A stretch of DNA of 64,000 nt. Source: Chlorella sorokiniana. Lineage: Eukaryota > Chlorophyta > Trebouxiophyceae > Chlorellales > Chlorellaceae. The position numbers and the translations under genes were made by a program. Below the pieces are notes generated by a model. That model searched no databases, was not told the DNA's origin, and worked only from the letters and a program-made list of their open reading frames with translations. Where the stretch lies: contig CP084610.1 in assembly GCA_025917655.1 (NCBI GenBank), positions 434,001 through 498,000 on the forward strand. Reading direction: 5' to 3'. Below are positions 1-14,672 of the stretch, piece after piece (position 1 is the stretch's first letter; each line of letters begins with the position of its first letter).

Positions 1-201
1 CCCACTTGTGCCTGCTTGCCTGCCGTGGTGAACAGGCGGACGCAGTCTACATCTGACAAAGACAGCTGCCCATTGATCAGCAGAAGCAGCATGGCACTGA
101 GGCAGTCCGGGACGGCATTCAAGAGCGGCAGCGGCGCCGCCGCCCGCCGCCGGAGGTCGACCGCTGCTGATGCCAGGCGCTCGCAAAGGCTAGCGCAGGA
201 G
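1..201 (-). CDS. Partial exon of an unidentified gene at the left edge
   Basis: The minus strand is open from a plausible acceptor (tgcag, ending at 202) to the window edge. Read from 200 downward it encodes about 66 residues, including NAVPDCLSAMLLLLINGQ followed by LSLSDVDCVRLFTT. The Leu-rich segment after a Pro-Asp-Cys looks weakly like an F-box or helical repeat, but I do not recognise the family. The gene would continue to the left outside the window. No start or stop can be placed. It lies on the same strand as GFAT, whose 3' UTR is to the right. It could be a chance open stretch in GC-rich DNA. Confidence 0.35.
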
Positions 202-1671
202 CTGCAGGCATGGGTGGGGGTGCAGTACTCGCAAGGTATCGTGGAGGCTAGTAGGACGGCCCAGTTTTTTTACCTGGCGAGGCTGGGCGGCAAAGGTTGG
301 CAAGGCGCGCAAGCGTTGACATACAAGCTCAACTGTTCAACATTGCGCACCAGTGGTGCAAAAGTGGGGCCTGTCCGGCCGGCCAGGCAGATTTCAAGGC
401 TATCAACCACAGCTAGGAAGGGGTCAACCATGTGGTTTATGCGACTGGAAAAACTTCAAACACGAGAGAAACACAGGTTCAGCAGAACCAGGCCTTGCAG
501 AAGGGCAGTCAGCAGTAGCCGGCATCACTTGCGGTGCACTACCGCTCAGCATGAAACAATCCGTGCGAATCAACCGTGCTTGAAGGTTTGGCTACCTGAT
601 TGTGTTCCCTGCTGACAGATCTCAAGTTTCCACACGCTCCACAGGCTTGCATCGGCCTTGTATGACGACTCGGGGCCCGGGCGCAAGCAAACAGCAGCAG
701 ACAGTCGCCCGAAACGCCCGCGCCCGCCGTTTCCAACCAGTTTTGCGAGCCAGAGTGGTTCAACGTTTACTCCAATGTGTATTTCGAGGTGGTTACAGTC
801 ACTCAGCTACGTGGAGAGCAGGAGAAGCGGCGTCTCATGCATCTGCCCCGACCGTGCTGACTGGGCTTATGCAGGCCCCGCTGTTGCATTCCGAGCCGGC
901 AACTGCTTCCCGTTTGTTTGCCTGCGTAGGTGCCTGGAGCTGGCCTCCACTCGCTGTCTTGCGTCTGCACGCGCAGCAATGGTGGCGGACTGTGAGCGTC
1001 TGTGTGCCTGGATGTGCGGTGGCCGCAGGGCCATCTGGCAAGTTTCTGCACGCGCTGCTGGCCAGGGGTGCAGCACTGCGCAGCCTGGAACCAAGCCAAG
1101 CGCGTTGGTCGGGTCCACAACGCTGGGAGACCTGCATGCGCTTTCGCTGAGCTGGCAATGAGGCCGCCGGCACTCAGCTGGCACCGCCTGCGGCCCGGCA
1201 AATGTGCTATGTTACATCGCTTGCAGTGTTGGCATGTGCGGCTGTGCGTCATGGGCAAAACAGAGCCGCACTCCAGACGTAACTGGGAGTGAAGAGGGAA
1301 AAGAAAAGCAGGGGCACGGGGGCAGGGACAAGTGCCCAGTGAGCGCACGCAGGGTTGGGTTGAAGCACGGTCAAAATCACGGGTACAGCGGCTGCCTCGC
1401 AGCAGGCATCGACACTAGGCTATCTGGCTGACTGGGGAGAGAGGGCACCGGGTTGCTGCGGGGAGAAAGGAGGGCTACAGACCTACAAAGCGGGGCGTCG
1501 AGCTAGCGGGCCGCTCATGGCGGCGCGTCACGGCTTCCTTGCTGGCGAGCCAGCTGCTGGCTCGCTGCACCTAGGGGGCTGGCGGGTCGAGGTTCTGCCG
1601 CAGGCTGGGCTGCCGCGGCGCGCCAATGTGGCGCGGCTGGCCGCCCAGCAAGGGTTGTGCAGGAGGCCGGC
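202..1671. other. Intergenic region / GFAT 3' UTR
   Basis: I find no convincing gene. Several open frames exist on both strands, but they are Arg/Ala/Pro/Ser-rich, overlap each other and match no family I recognise. That is typical of chance frames in GC-rich DNA. The right part should hold the GFAT 3' untranslated region. The reverse complement of TGTAA occurs at 1212-1216, about 456 bases past the GFAT stop. Confidence 0.5.
1212..1216 (-). terminator. Putative GFAT polyadenylation signal (TGTAA)
   Basis: TGTAA is the usual poly(A) signal of chlorophyte green algae. On the minus strand it occurs here, about 456 bases downstream of the GFAT stop. The motif is short, so chance occurrence is possible. 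Confidence 0.4.
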
Positions 1672-6183
<4,512 letters not shown>

Positions 6184-7037
6184 GGTTCTTGCCCTTGCAA
6201 CCCCTGAAGAGTGAGCTAGTGAGCGCCGGTCTCTGGTGGTTGGTGCCTAACTTGCAGATCGAACAGCCTGTGGCCCGGGGAATGCCACCAGACAAATGCC
6301 TTCGCTCTCAGGGAGGGCAGAAGTGGAGATCAGGGTAGGGGGACGCCGTAAACAGCGTCAAACGATGCTCTTTCCAGTTATGCCGGTCCAGCCTGGCAGC
6401 TCGCTCCTGGGACGCTTTAACAAGCGCCGCACAAGGTTTAGTTCACCATCAATTTCGTGCAATTGCGTGGCGCGGCTTGCAAACCGAAAGACAAGGTCGG
6501 GAGCAAGGCCATAAGAACGGCTCGGCAGCACCCATCTGCCCTGCCGCACTCCCTTTTCCACATTCATGCGCGACTTCTGGTGCTGAATTCCTTATCATCA
6601 AAGCAGTTCGCCTGCAAGCAGGCGGCACATCCCAAAGGCCTGGAAGCGGTGGCCGCGCACCTGCTTACGTAGGCAAGGGCTAGCTGTGGCGTGCAGACCT
6701 TTTGCTGCTACATCTGCCATGCCTCAAAGGGTGCAGAGCTCATCCGTTTCCAGACCTTCCCTGCATCAGGCAGATGTCTCCTAGCGCAGAGTTACCAATG
6801 CAGCGCCAGTCGTCATGCAATATCCGCTGCTGCCAATGCTCCGCAGCCGCCTTCCGCCCTGCATGCGCCGTGTGGTTCACCCTTTCTCTGCCGTCGGCCA
6901 ATCCATGTTTACAGAGCCTGCCAAGCGCGCCAGCTTTGCTGCTCCGTGCACGGCAAGTGGCAGGCAATCGCCATGGTGTGCGACGGCGGCGCGGCGGCTT
7001 GGCCGGCGCCCATGCGGTGCGATGCTCTCGGCAGGCA
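6184..7037. other. Intergenic: GFAT upstream region and 3' end of the CENP-V-like gene
   Basis: No gene is supported here. The left part is the GFAT 5' flank and promoter. The right part is the 3' UTR of the next minus-strand gene. The long plus-strand open frame starting near 6691 is antisense to the conserved minus-strand exons and is a shadow. I saw no clear TATA box. Confidence 0.5.
6909..6913 (-). terminator. Putative poly(A) signal (TGTAA) of the CENP-V-like gene
   Basis: This minus-strand TGTAA lies about 125 bases past the inferred TGA at 7038-7040, a typical chlorophyte spacing. Confidence 0.45.
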
Positions 7038-8256
7038 TCACTCGATGTACAGGTTGTGCTTTTGTGCCACTCCTCGATGCTCAGCTCGGGGTACTCTTCG
7101 TACTGCTCGTCATCAGCACCCACCTGCAGGGCCACTGGATGATACCAGCGGTTCTGCCGCTGCGGTGACTGCAGCAGCCCTCAAAGCAGCCCGTGGTAAA
7201 GCGCCGCACGCCCGCTGCCCCCCTTCCCCTTCCCCTCTCGCTTTCTCCCCAGGACGAACATGCACACTCAGCCGCCCCCTCGCCTGCGGCTCCACCCAGG
7301 GCGCCTTGCTGCCCAGCATGATGTGCACGCTGCGCGGTGGCGCCGGCAGCTCGCTGTCGATGGCCCCCGCAAAGGGTACACCCACTGCGGCCAGCTGGGG
7401 TCCTGGCACCACAGGTGGCTGCCGCACTCGCAGCAGAACATGCGGGTGTTGGTGGAGGGCTGCACGGCAGCGGGGAGCGGCAGCCGTTGGCGGACTGCAC
7501 GTAGCAGTGGCTGCTGAGCGGCGGTAGGCACCCCAGCGCAACAGCCGCATTTGCAGCAGCGCCTGAGCAGGCGCAGGCCAGGAGGCACAAGCGTTGGCGG
7601 AGAGCTACTCAAGCGGCATGCCGTCGTGCCCCGGCTGCCCCCACCTGCAGCGCGCCGCCGCTCTCCCCTGGCATCATCACGCGGTACGGCCGAATCTTGT
7701 CCCGCCCCTCCACCTGCCGCTCATGAAGACGCACACACGGTGGCCACCAGGCCCAAACCCGTGGACTTGTGGTGGCCAGGATCGACCATCACACAAGCAG
7801 CTGGAACAGCGCACAACGAGTGGGAGCAGCACATACTTGGCCAAGCAAGCCAAGCAGCGTGCGGGAGGGGGCGGCGCTGCTGTAGCTTACAGGGTGCAGC
7901 CAGCCGGCCATCCCCACCTTCAAGCCGTCGGCCTGAGCCATGATGTTGATGGCGAAGCCGCCGCCGCCGCTGACCTTGCGGCAGATGCTGCGCGCGGACG
8001 GGCGAGCGGGAGTGCTTTGTGAGGTGCAAGCGGACGCCGCCGCCGGCTGGCGAGCCAGCCGCCGAGGCGCCGTCAGCAAGCTCAACCCAGGCCACTGCAG
8101 CCACCCGGCAGCCAGGCGGCGACCCTGGCTCTTGACAACACAACCTCGGGCCGGCAGGCTGCCTTGCCTGCAGTAGCAGCGCATGAAGGGCACTGGGGTG
8201 TGAGACCTGCAGGTGAACCTGACCGCGCCGCAGCGGCAGGAGCCTTGGAGTTCCAT
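7038..8256 (-). CDS. CENP-V/GFA domain zinc-binding protein
   Basis: This family has the Mss4-like zinc fold shared by glutathione-dependent formaldehyde-activating enzyme and CENP-V. The substrate cannot be told from sequence. Five exons are visible. Exon 1 (8256-8168) starts MELQGSCRCGAVRFTC and ends MRCYC. Exon 2 (7987-7918) gives SICRKVSGGGGFAINIMAQ. The third contains IRPYRVMMPGE. The fourth has MFCCECGSHLWC and PSWPQWVYP. The last has EYPELSIEEWHK. The paired CxC/CxxC cysteines are the zinc ligands expected for the family. Intron 1 appears to use a GC donor (AG/GCAAGG). Two one-base frameshifts occur, at 7371-7376 (after WVYP) and at the T4 run 7060-7063. Restoring one base at the second gives a natural family-like C-terminus and a TGA at 7038-7040. 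An upstream in-frame ATG near 8328 exists, but the family alignment favours 8256. Confidence 0.85.
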
Positions 8257-9270
8257 GGCGGCTGCAGAGGTGCAAAGTGCTTCCTTGGCGGCGCCCAGGT
8301 GAAGGCCTCTGCCCCGTTGGGGGAGCATGGGATTGATTCCGCAGCAGCCCAGTCAGCAGCCGTTTGCGCCAGCTGGCGCTGCTGTTGCCCCCATGTTCCC
8401 AAAGGAGGCCCCCATGTTCCCAGGAAGCCCACAGGTCTGCAGGTGCCTGGCAGGTGCCTGGCCTGGCCTGGCTGGATCTCTGTCTCATCATGAGTAGGCC
8501 AGCATGCCGGTCCAGAGCTGGCAGAGGTCAGCAGGGCGCAGCAGCAGCGGCGACTCATGGCACTCTGTTGGTTCAACGGTCAAGTATCATCCCAAGCACG
8601 ATTGAACTGCTCTCTGCTCATTGAAATGTGCCGGCAGAGGGCGCTGCACAGCTTCCAACGCCGCCCTTGACTTGCATGGGCTGGGATTGAGCGGCTCTCC
8701 AGTAGGATCTTTTGAATGCCGAGTGCATGCACATCTTTCTTATCACCGTGCTGTACTTGGCATTTGCCCGCCATCAAGTTTCTCGCCCACCTGCTGACAC
8801 ATTCCCTTTCCGCCGTCACCAGGCGGTGAGCCTATCCCTAACAGGCTGAACCTCCCCCACCGCACAGCAACCTGCCCGCACCCTCCACTGAAGCGCAACA
8901 CTCTTGCTGGCGTCACTGCCTGGCTGTCCATGACGTCATGTGCCAGCGTGCATGCCTGGAGTCTTGTGCCTTTCTGCCACCTCACATGGCATACATGGCA
9001 GCTCAGGGTGGCAAAGGACTGGTCGGTGTGCTGGGCTGCCCTTTTATGTCATTCAAAGGCTCAACACTCTTAAAGCACTCAGCAAACCGATGGAGCTTGC
9101 AACAAACTTGTGTGCCACCTAGCCAGCCGTGCCTGCACGCCGTCGGAAGCTGCCCAGCAGGCCGCCGCTGGCCCCACTGCCCATCAGCCATGCTGGCCTG
9201 CGCGTGGCTGCAGCGGCAGCGCAGGGCAGGACGGCAGGCGATCAGTGCATGCGCGGCCAGCCGTCTATAC
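8257..9270. other. Intergenic: 5' flank of the CENP-V-like gene and 3' flank of the coiled-coil gene
   Basis: No gene is recognised. Around 8383-8475 there are short imperfect duplications (cccccatgttccca twice, then caggtgcctgg and ggcctggcctgg), probably slippage. The rest is unremarkable. Confidence 0.45.
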
Positions 9271-10219
9271 TCACCCAGCCCACTTGCAGTGGCCCAGGCA
9301 TGCCAGCAGCTCCAGCGCAGCCCACCTGTGTCGTCATCCTGGTGCGCGGCCGCTGCGCGCTGCTGCTGGCCGCCCGCCGCCGTCGAGTGTGCCGCCGCGG
9401 TGGAGCAGAGCTGCGCCAGCGCCGCATCCGCCACCCCCGCCTGGCGCAGCCGCTGCTGCAGCTCCGCTGCCAGCTCCTGCCGCGTGGCCAGCTCCCGCGC
9501 AAAGGCGGCCTCCGCTGCCGCCGCGTCGCTTGCATCGCCGCCGCCGGTTTGGGAGCGCAGCGCCGCCAGCCGTGCCCGCAGCAGGCTGCGCATGAGCAGA
9601 CACGGGTGGTAATGCCCATCCTCATCTCAAAAACAAATCTGCCACAGGCAGCCGCTGCATGGCATGCGGATGCTGCCACGTGCAGCAAGCCGGTGCGGCA
9701 GCACCCCACAGCACCCACCTCAGCTGCTCCTCGGCCTGCCCCTGCTTCAGCAGCCACGCATCCAGCGCCGCCCGCACCGCCTCCTCCCTGTCGTCCAGCT
9801 CAGCCAGCTTCAGCAGCGAGGCATGCAGCTGGGCCTTCAAGGAAGCGGCATCGGCCTGCGCAGCAACGGCGTCGCCCTCCGCGGCAAGACGCCGCTCCTC
9901 AGCGTGCGCCTGCTGCAGCTGGAGGGAGTCGATGGTGGCGATGAGGCGCTTCACCACGCTTTCCGGGCCTGTAGATGACAGGAGGGCACGACACGTGAGT
10001 GCCCAGGGCGTCGCGCAAGCAGGGCGCAGCGTTTGACCGGCCGACAGTCGGCGGCAGGCGCCGCAGGGTCGGGAGACGAGAGCCGCGCGGGCGGCTCACT
10101 TGGGGCTGCCAATGGTCCTGCAGCGCCTGAAGCGGTGCGAGGCGGGGTACAGGCTCCACCAGGTAGCCGAGGAACGGCTGCTGGGCTGTCGTCTGGCAGG
10201 AGGTGAGGGTAAGGGACAC
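9271..10219 (-). CDS. Predicted coiled-coil protein of unknown function
   Basis: I do not recognise the family. Exon 1 (10219-10100) starts MSLTLTSCQTTAQQPFLGYL and ends DHWQPQ before a GTGAGC donor. Exon 2 (about 9968-9719) begins after a ctacag acceptor and encodes VVKRLIATIDSLQLQQ then a long Ala/Glu/Leu-rich heptad region (LKLAELDDREEAVRAALDAW). Exon 3 (about 9590-9328) continues it with LLRARLAALRSQTGGG and ELATRQELAAELQQRLRQAG. The heptad spacing of Leu/Ala with charged flanks supports a coiled coil. The end is uncertain. A frame after 9327 gives WAALELLACLGHCKWAG and a TGA at 9271-9273, but reaching it needs a one-base shift. It is divergent from the RING-CH/AlgH gene, about 350 bases apart. 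Confidence 0.5.
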
Positions 10220-10572
10220 CGCACGCTGCAGCAGCCGTCATGTTGCTGTATGAGCTAGGTGTCAGCGGAGTGCAAAGCGCACAGAAGGCCCAGGCTTGCA
10301 GGAAAAGCGATCCAAGACTTCGGGGTGTCGCAGGGGTGCTTCGCAATGCTTCGCGATATGCCTCAAGCGATACTCCGTCCTAAGCATGGGAACGCAGTGC
10401 AAATGTGCACGCTCCTCATCATGAGAGGGGGAGGAAGGCAGCTCTGCAGATGCAGCCGGCATCAGGAGCCGGTGAACAATTCATGCTCACCAGAATCCCG
10501 TGGAACAGTGTAGTGTTTCGACGCGCGAGCCCTCCGACACCCTGGGCCCCTAGGTTTTAGTCCATCCCCGGC
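10220..10572. promoter_or_regulatory. Divergent intergenic region between the coiled-coil and RING-CH/AlgH genes
   Basis: About 353 bases separate the two inferred start codons on opposite strands, so this interval should hold both promoters. I saw no canonical TATA box or clear repeated motif. Confidence 0.4.
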
Positions 10573-13279
10573 ATGGGGTTCGAGACGCTCCCCAAGCCCC
10601 CGGCTCTGAACGTCGATCAAGGGATGGACGAAGATGAGCAGCAGCACAGCGCCTGCCGGGTTTGCTGGCAGGCCGAGTCTGAAGCCAACCTGCTATCGCC
10701 CTGCCTGTGCTCAGGTGAGCAGCACCCTGCTCTCTGTATTCGGGGAGCGCAAGCATCGCGAGGGGCGCATGCACCAGAGGTCTGGCCCAGGGCCACAGCG
10801 GGTGCCGGCGCCCAGCTTCGCGCCCCGCCTGCGCCAGCCAAGCGCCACCGAGGCCCCTGCTGCAGGCACGCAAAAGCATGTTCACCTGAAATGCCTTCGC
10901 CGCTGGCAGGAGCACGTGCAGAAAAGGGACGCCTCGGACGGTGCGCTGGCGGCCTTGTGCCTGCGCGCCTGGCAGGCCAATCCTGTGTGCAGCACACCAT
11001 GGCTGGTCTGCTGGGGTGTGGCGACCCCCCCCGCCTGCCCAGCTGCGCGCCTTCCGAAGCCCGCCCCATCCTTCCCCGCAACGCAGAGCGCGCCTTCCGC
11101 TGCTCCGTTTGCCGCGCGCTGTTCTCGGTGCCGCCGCCGCAGCCGCGCAGCGCGGCGCTCGCCGCTCAGGCGCTACGCGGCATCGGCGGCGCCCTGTGCA
11201 TCACCCTGCTGGCTTTCGGCCTCTCAGGTGGGCCCAGCTTGCTGGCAGTGAGCGCAATGTGTGGAAGCGCGCTGCCCTTTGAGTGTTTTCTTTTTGATCA
11301 GTTGAGTGTGGTTGGAACAGGGAAGCGAGCGGGCCCTGTCCTGCGGCCTGTGCTGCCCACGCTGAGTGCGGGTTGTCGCTACACCGCCCCCGCAGGCCCC
11401 CTGGCCCCACCTCGCCCTGCTCGTGCTGCTGCTGCTGGCCAGCCGCTCCCACTGGCTGCCGGGCATGGCACTGCTGCTGGTCTGTGGAGGCCTTGCCGCC
11501 ATGCACGCGCGCGGCCTGCGCCTCGTGCTGCGACTCGACGGCGGCGGCCGCGTCGGCCTCGCCCTCATACGCCGCGGCGCCCCGTGCCCGGAATTCGACC
11601 AGGTGAGGGCGGCTTGTGTGCGTGTTTGTTTGTGCGGTGTGGGTGCCTGTTTTTTTTTTTTTTTTTGTGGTGCTGTGGGATGTGTAGGTGTGGGTTGTCA
11701 GAGAAGCGCTTGCACTCTGGCCAAGGCGCGCAGCTCAGCCGCCTCACACCCAGCAGCTGTGCTCCTCCTGCCGGCGGAACACCCTTGCAAAGCCAGCCCG
11801 CAAGAGCGGCGCAGCCGCGTGGGCCTGCGATGTCACCGCCGCCGCTGCGGGGCCACGGAAGGTATCGCCTTCCTGTCTGCCCGCCGCCCGGCTGACTGTC
11901 CGCCGCCGGCGCCGTTCACCCCTTCCTGCAGGCGTGCTGCTGGTGGCTGCAGAGGGGCTGGACCACTCGATGTTCCGGCGCAGCGTGGTGCTGCTCACGC
12001 AGCATGGCAGGTGCGGGAGTTTGCCCGCCGGCGTCATGCCGAGCTGGGACCGCTCTCCGCATGCCTGCCAGCAGGTGTCATCGCCTTGTGCTGAATGGCC
12101 AGGGAGGGCTGGCTGGGGGCTTCCTCTGTGCCCACCTTGTTGCCTTACGTGCTGCGTGGTTTGTTGTTGGGTGGAGCCGCTGCCTCCAGCTGCGCTTGGA
12201 TCTAGAATGGGAAGCCATCGCTGCCCGCCGCCCCCACCCCACCCCGCAGGGAGGGCGCCCGCGGCGTGATCCTCACCCAGCCCATGGCCACCCCACCTGC
12301 CACCGGCCATGCCCTGGCCGGCGGCGCAGCGGGCGGCGGCGAGCGCGGCAGCGCGCGCGCGGCGGGGCGGCGGGCAGGAGGGCGGCGCGGTGCTGAGGCA
12401 CTTCCTCGGCGGCCCGGTCGGCATGCCTGGTGCGCTGCCAGCTGGCGCCACAGCGCCTGTCCGCACGGCGCGCTTGGTTGCGCTGACGGGGACTGTGTGT
12501 GGCGCCACAAGCCACCCTCGCGCCCTACTTCCCTAGACGCATGCTGCCGCTTGCTTCGAGCAGAGCGCGGTTTGTGCGCTGGCCTGCCCGCAGGCGAAGG
12601 CGTGAACCATGAGGTTGTGGTGCTGCACTCTCTAGAAGGCGTGGCGGGCGCCCGCCGCATCCTGCCCCCGCCAACGACAGCGCCGCGCCGCAACAGCCGC
12701 GCGACGCCGGCCGACACCCACCCGCGCTGCCGCTCTTCGAGGGCGGCAGCCTGGCCGAGGTGCTGGAGCGGGCGGCCGAGGCCGACGCCGCGGCGGCAGC
12801 TGCAGCGTCGCAAGCGGGGCGGCCGTTAGCAGGGCCGCCGCCGCGCGGCGTGGCGGTCGCCGCGGCGCAGCGCAGGGCGCTGGCGGCATGGCGGCAGAGG
12901 CGGCGTCCCCAGTCTTGCTGTTCCACGGCGTGTGTGCCTGGGCCGAGGGCCAGCTGGAAGGTGTGTGGTTGGGCTCTGGTGTGGGTTGTGTTCGTTTGCT
13001 CCGCCGCTGGAGAGTGCCTTGCTGCTGCATCCCGCAGTTCCACCCCTGTTCGATCCCAGGCCTGCCTTGTCTTGTTGTTTCAACAAACCAGCAGCAATTC
13101 ATTCATCGTTGCAAATCGCCGCCCCCTGCTCCTGCCCCCGCTCTGCAGGCGAGCTGCGGGCGGGCGCCTGGGGCTTCACCACAGACCAGGCCGCAGGTGG
13201 GCTGCCCCTGCTCAGCCTGCCGCCAGACCAGCTGTGGCAGGCGCTGGCGGGCAGCCCCAGCCTGGCGCGCCTCGTGTGA
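10573..13279 (+). CDS. RING-CH (MARCH-type) zinc finger fused to an AlgH/UPF0301 (DUF179) domain
   Basis: Exon 1 (10573-10714) encodes CRVCWQAESEANLLSPCLCS. Exon 2 (10866-10940) adds HVHLKCLRRWQEHVQKRDAS. Exon 3 (from about 11087) adds RAFRCSVCRALFSV. Together they make the C4HC3 RING-CH finger of MARCH-type E3 ubiquitin ligases. Hydrophobic stretches follow (GALCITLLAFGL; LALLVLLLLASRSHWLPGMA), probably membrane helices. From 11932 the sequence becomes AlgH/DUF179: VLLVAAEGLDHSMFRRSVVL, GARGVILTQPMA, HFLGGPVG, EGVNHEVVVLHSLEG, GVCAWAEGQLEG, ELRAGAWGFTTDQA, ending SLARLV and TGA at 13277-13279. Splice phases join exons 1-3 cleanly. At least three frameshifts break the conserved AlgH part and one lies near 11398. 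In plants AlgH proteins usually stand alone, so the fusion is notable; two adjacent genes are a possible alternative. Confidence 0.82.
11650..11666. repeat. Poly-T run (T17) in an intron of the RING-CH/AlgH gene
   Basis: There are seventeen consecutive T after a GT-rich stretch downstream of the exon ending near 11599. It is probably an intronic homopolymer or polypyrimidine tract. Confidence 0.85.
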
Positions 13280-14672
13280 GCGCCAGCAGCGGGCGTCTGC
13301 GATGCGGCCGCCACGCCGGAGGCTGGCTGGCGGCCAAGCGGCCTCAAGCCTGCGACGTGGTCGCGACGCTCGTTCTTGCGTGCCGACCCTTTTTGTACAG
13401 AACTGAAACTGGTTTGCTTCCTCCCAATAGATAGCCATGCGAATTCTATGCTGCTGAACATTCCCAACCCCGGCACAGCGTAGCCGGTTGGCCATTCACG
13501 CCTGCACTCCTGCTGTATCCAGCCTGTGTGCACGGCCCGTAGGCGGCGGCCCTCCAACCCCTCTACCATTCCTTCCCTTTAGCGTTGATCCGTAGCGTTG
13601 CTGAGTCTGTTCTGCGCACGGCGGTTTTCCTCTTCCTGCGCCCGTTTTTCTGCGCCCTCTCCGTGCGCCAGCTGGTGCAGCGCGTCCTGATGTGGAGGCA
13701 GACCTGCCTCGACACAGCATCGCTTCAGCAGGTGTTCAGGCGCGCCCGCCTGAGCCCCTCACCACCCCTGTACTTTCCAGCTTCCTGTTGTATTCCGTGG
13801 CTTTGGTGTGGTGTGTCACGAGCCCTGCCTTACTTGCATCGGTGCCTCCCTCCCCCTTCCCCCTCCTCCGCCCCACACACACCCGTGTAACGCGTTTTGC
13901 CGGCTCGCTGGTGCGCTGGCGGCAGCCAACACGCCGTTGGCGCTGCCACCCACAGCCTCACAACCGTCTTCAAGTGCTGTTTACAGGATAGTCAATGCAT
14001 CACCACTAAGCATTGCATGTTGTCGTGGATTACCAGCAATGCCTGGTACCTCAGGGCACTGTGCCCACAAGGGTGGCTTGTTGTTCAACTTCAGCCCTGC
14101 ACAGGCGTGGGAGCAGCAGGTTGCGACAGATGGCGGTGGTGGATTTGCTGCCCAGCACAAGGGTTTGGGACACCGCCGCTGCTCCTCTGGTTTCAGGACA
14201 ACCCAATGATCCCTTCAGCCAAAGCCTCATGCACAGGCAGATGTGTGCAACCAGCGCAACCGTAAACGCGTTGGTTGGGGGTACAAGAAACCTGTACAGC
14301 TTACCCAACCGCTCCCTTAAACTGCGGCGTTCCTCGGCTTGTTGTCATTCCATCCTCGCTGATCATATCCACTGACCTATTTTAAGGTGAGGTGATGAGT
14401 AGTGGTCTTTTCGGAGCCTGTCTACTGGCTGCAGTGTGTTTGGGGCTTTGCTCAGTGCAACCCATTGCCGTGCCCGCCGTTGCCCACATCGCGAATTGTT
14501 GCAAAGAGCTTGTTTTGGGGCCGCATCAAGCCAGCAATCACCTCGAACTGGGTGTAGCCAAGCGCGTGCCTGGTCTGCAACGTTCAGAAGCTGTGGTTGC
14601 CATGGCCGAAAGCTCGCCTTATTTGAGCTCATTTCGCTCGTCAATTGTCACTGCCCCCTGTAGAAGCTCACG
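13280..14672. other. Intergenic between two plus-strand genes
   Basis: These 1.4 kb have lower GC than the flanking exons, and I recognise no protein in any frame. The left part should be the 3' UTR of the RING-CH/AlgH gene, with a TGTAA at 13886-13890. The right part is the promoter of the Cys-rich gene. A small lineage-specific gene cannot be excluded. Confidence 0.45.
13886..13890 (+). terminator. Putative poly(A) signal (TGTAA) of the RING-CH/AlgH gene
   Basis: TGTAA lies about 610 bases after the stop. The distance is long, so this assignment is weak. Confidence 0.3.

Noticed and set aside
16-615. Long plus-strand open frame near the left edge
   Set aside because: Arg/Ser/Ala-rich composition with no recognisable domain, and it overlaps other chance frames. 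Long random frames are common in GC-rich DNA.
6691-7527. 278-residue plus-strand open frame
   Set aside because: It is antisense to the conserved CENP-V-like exons and shows no domain.
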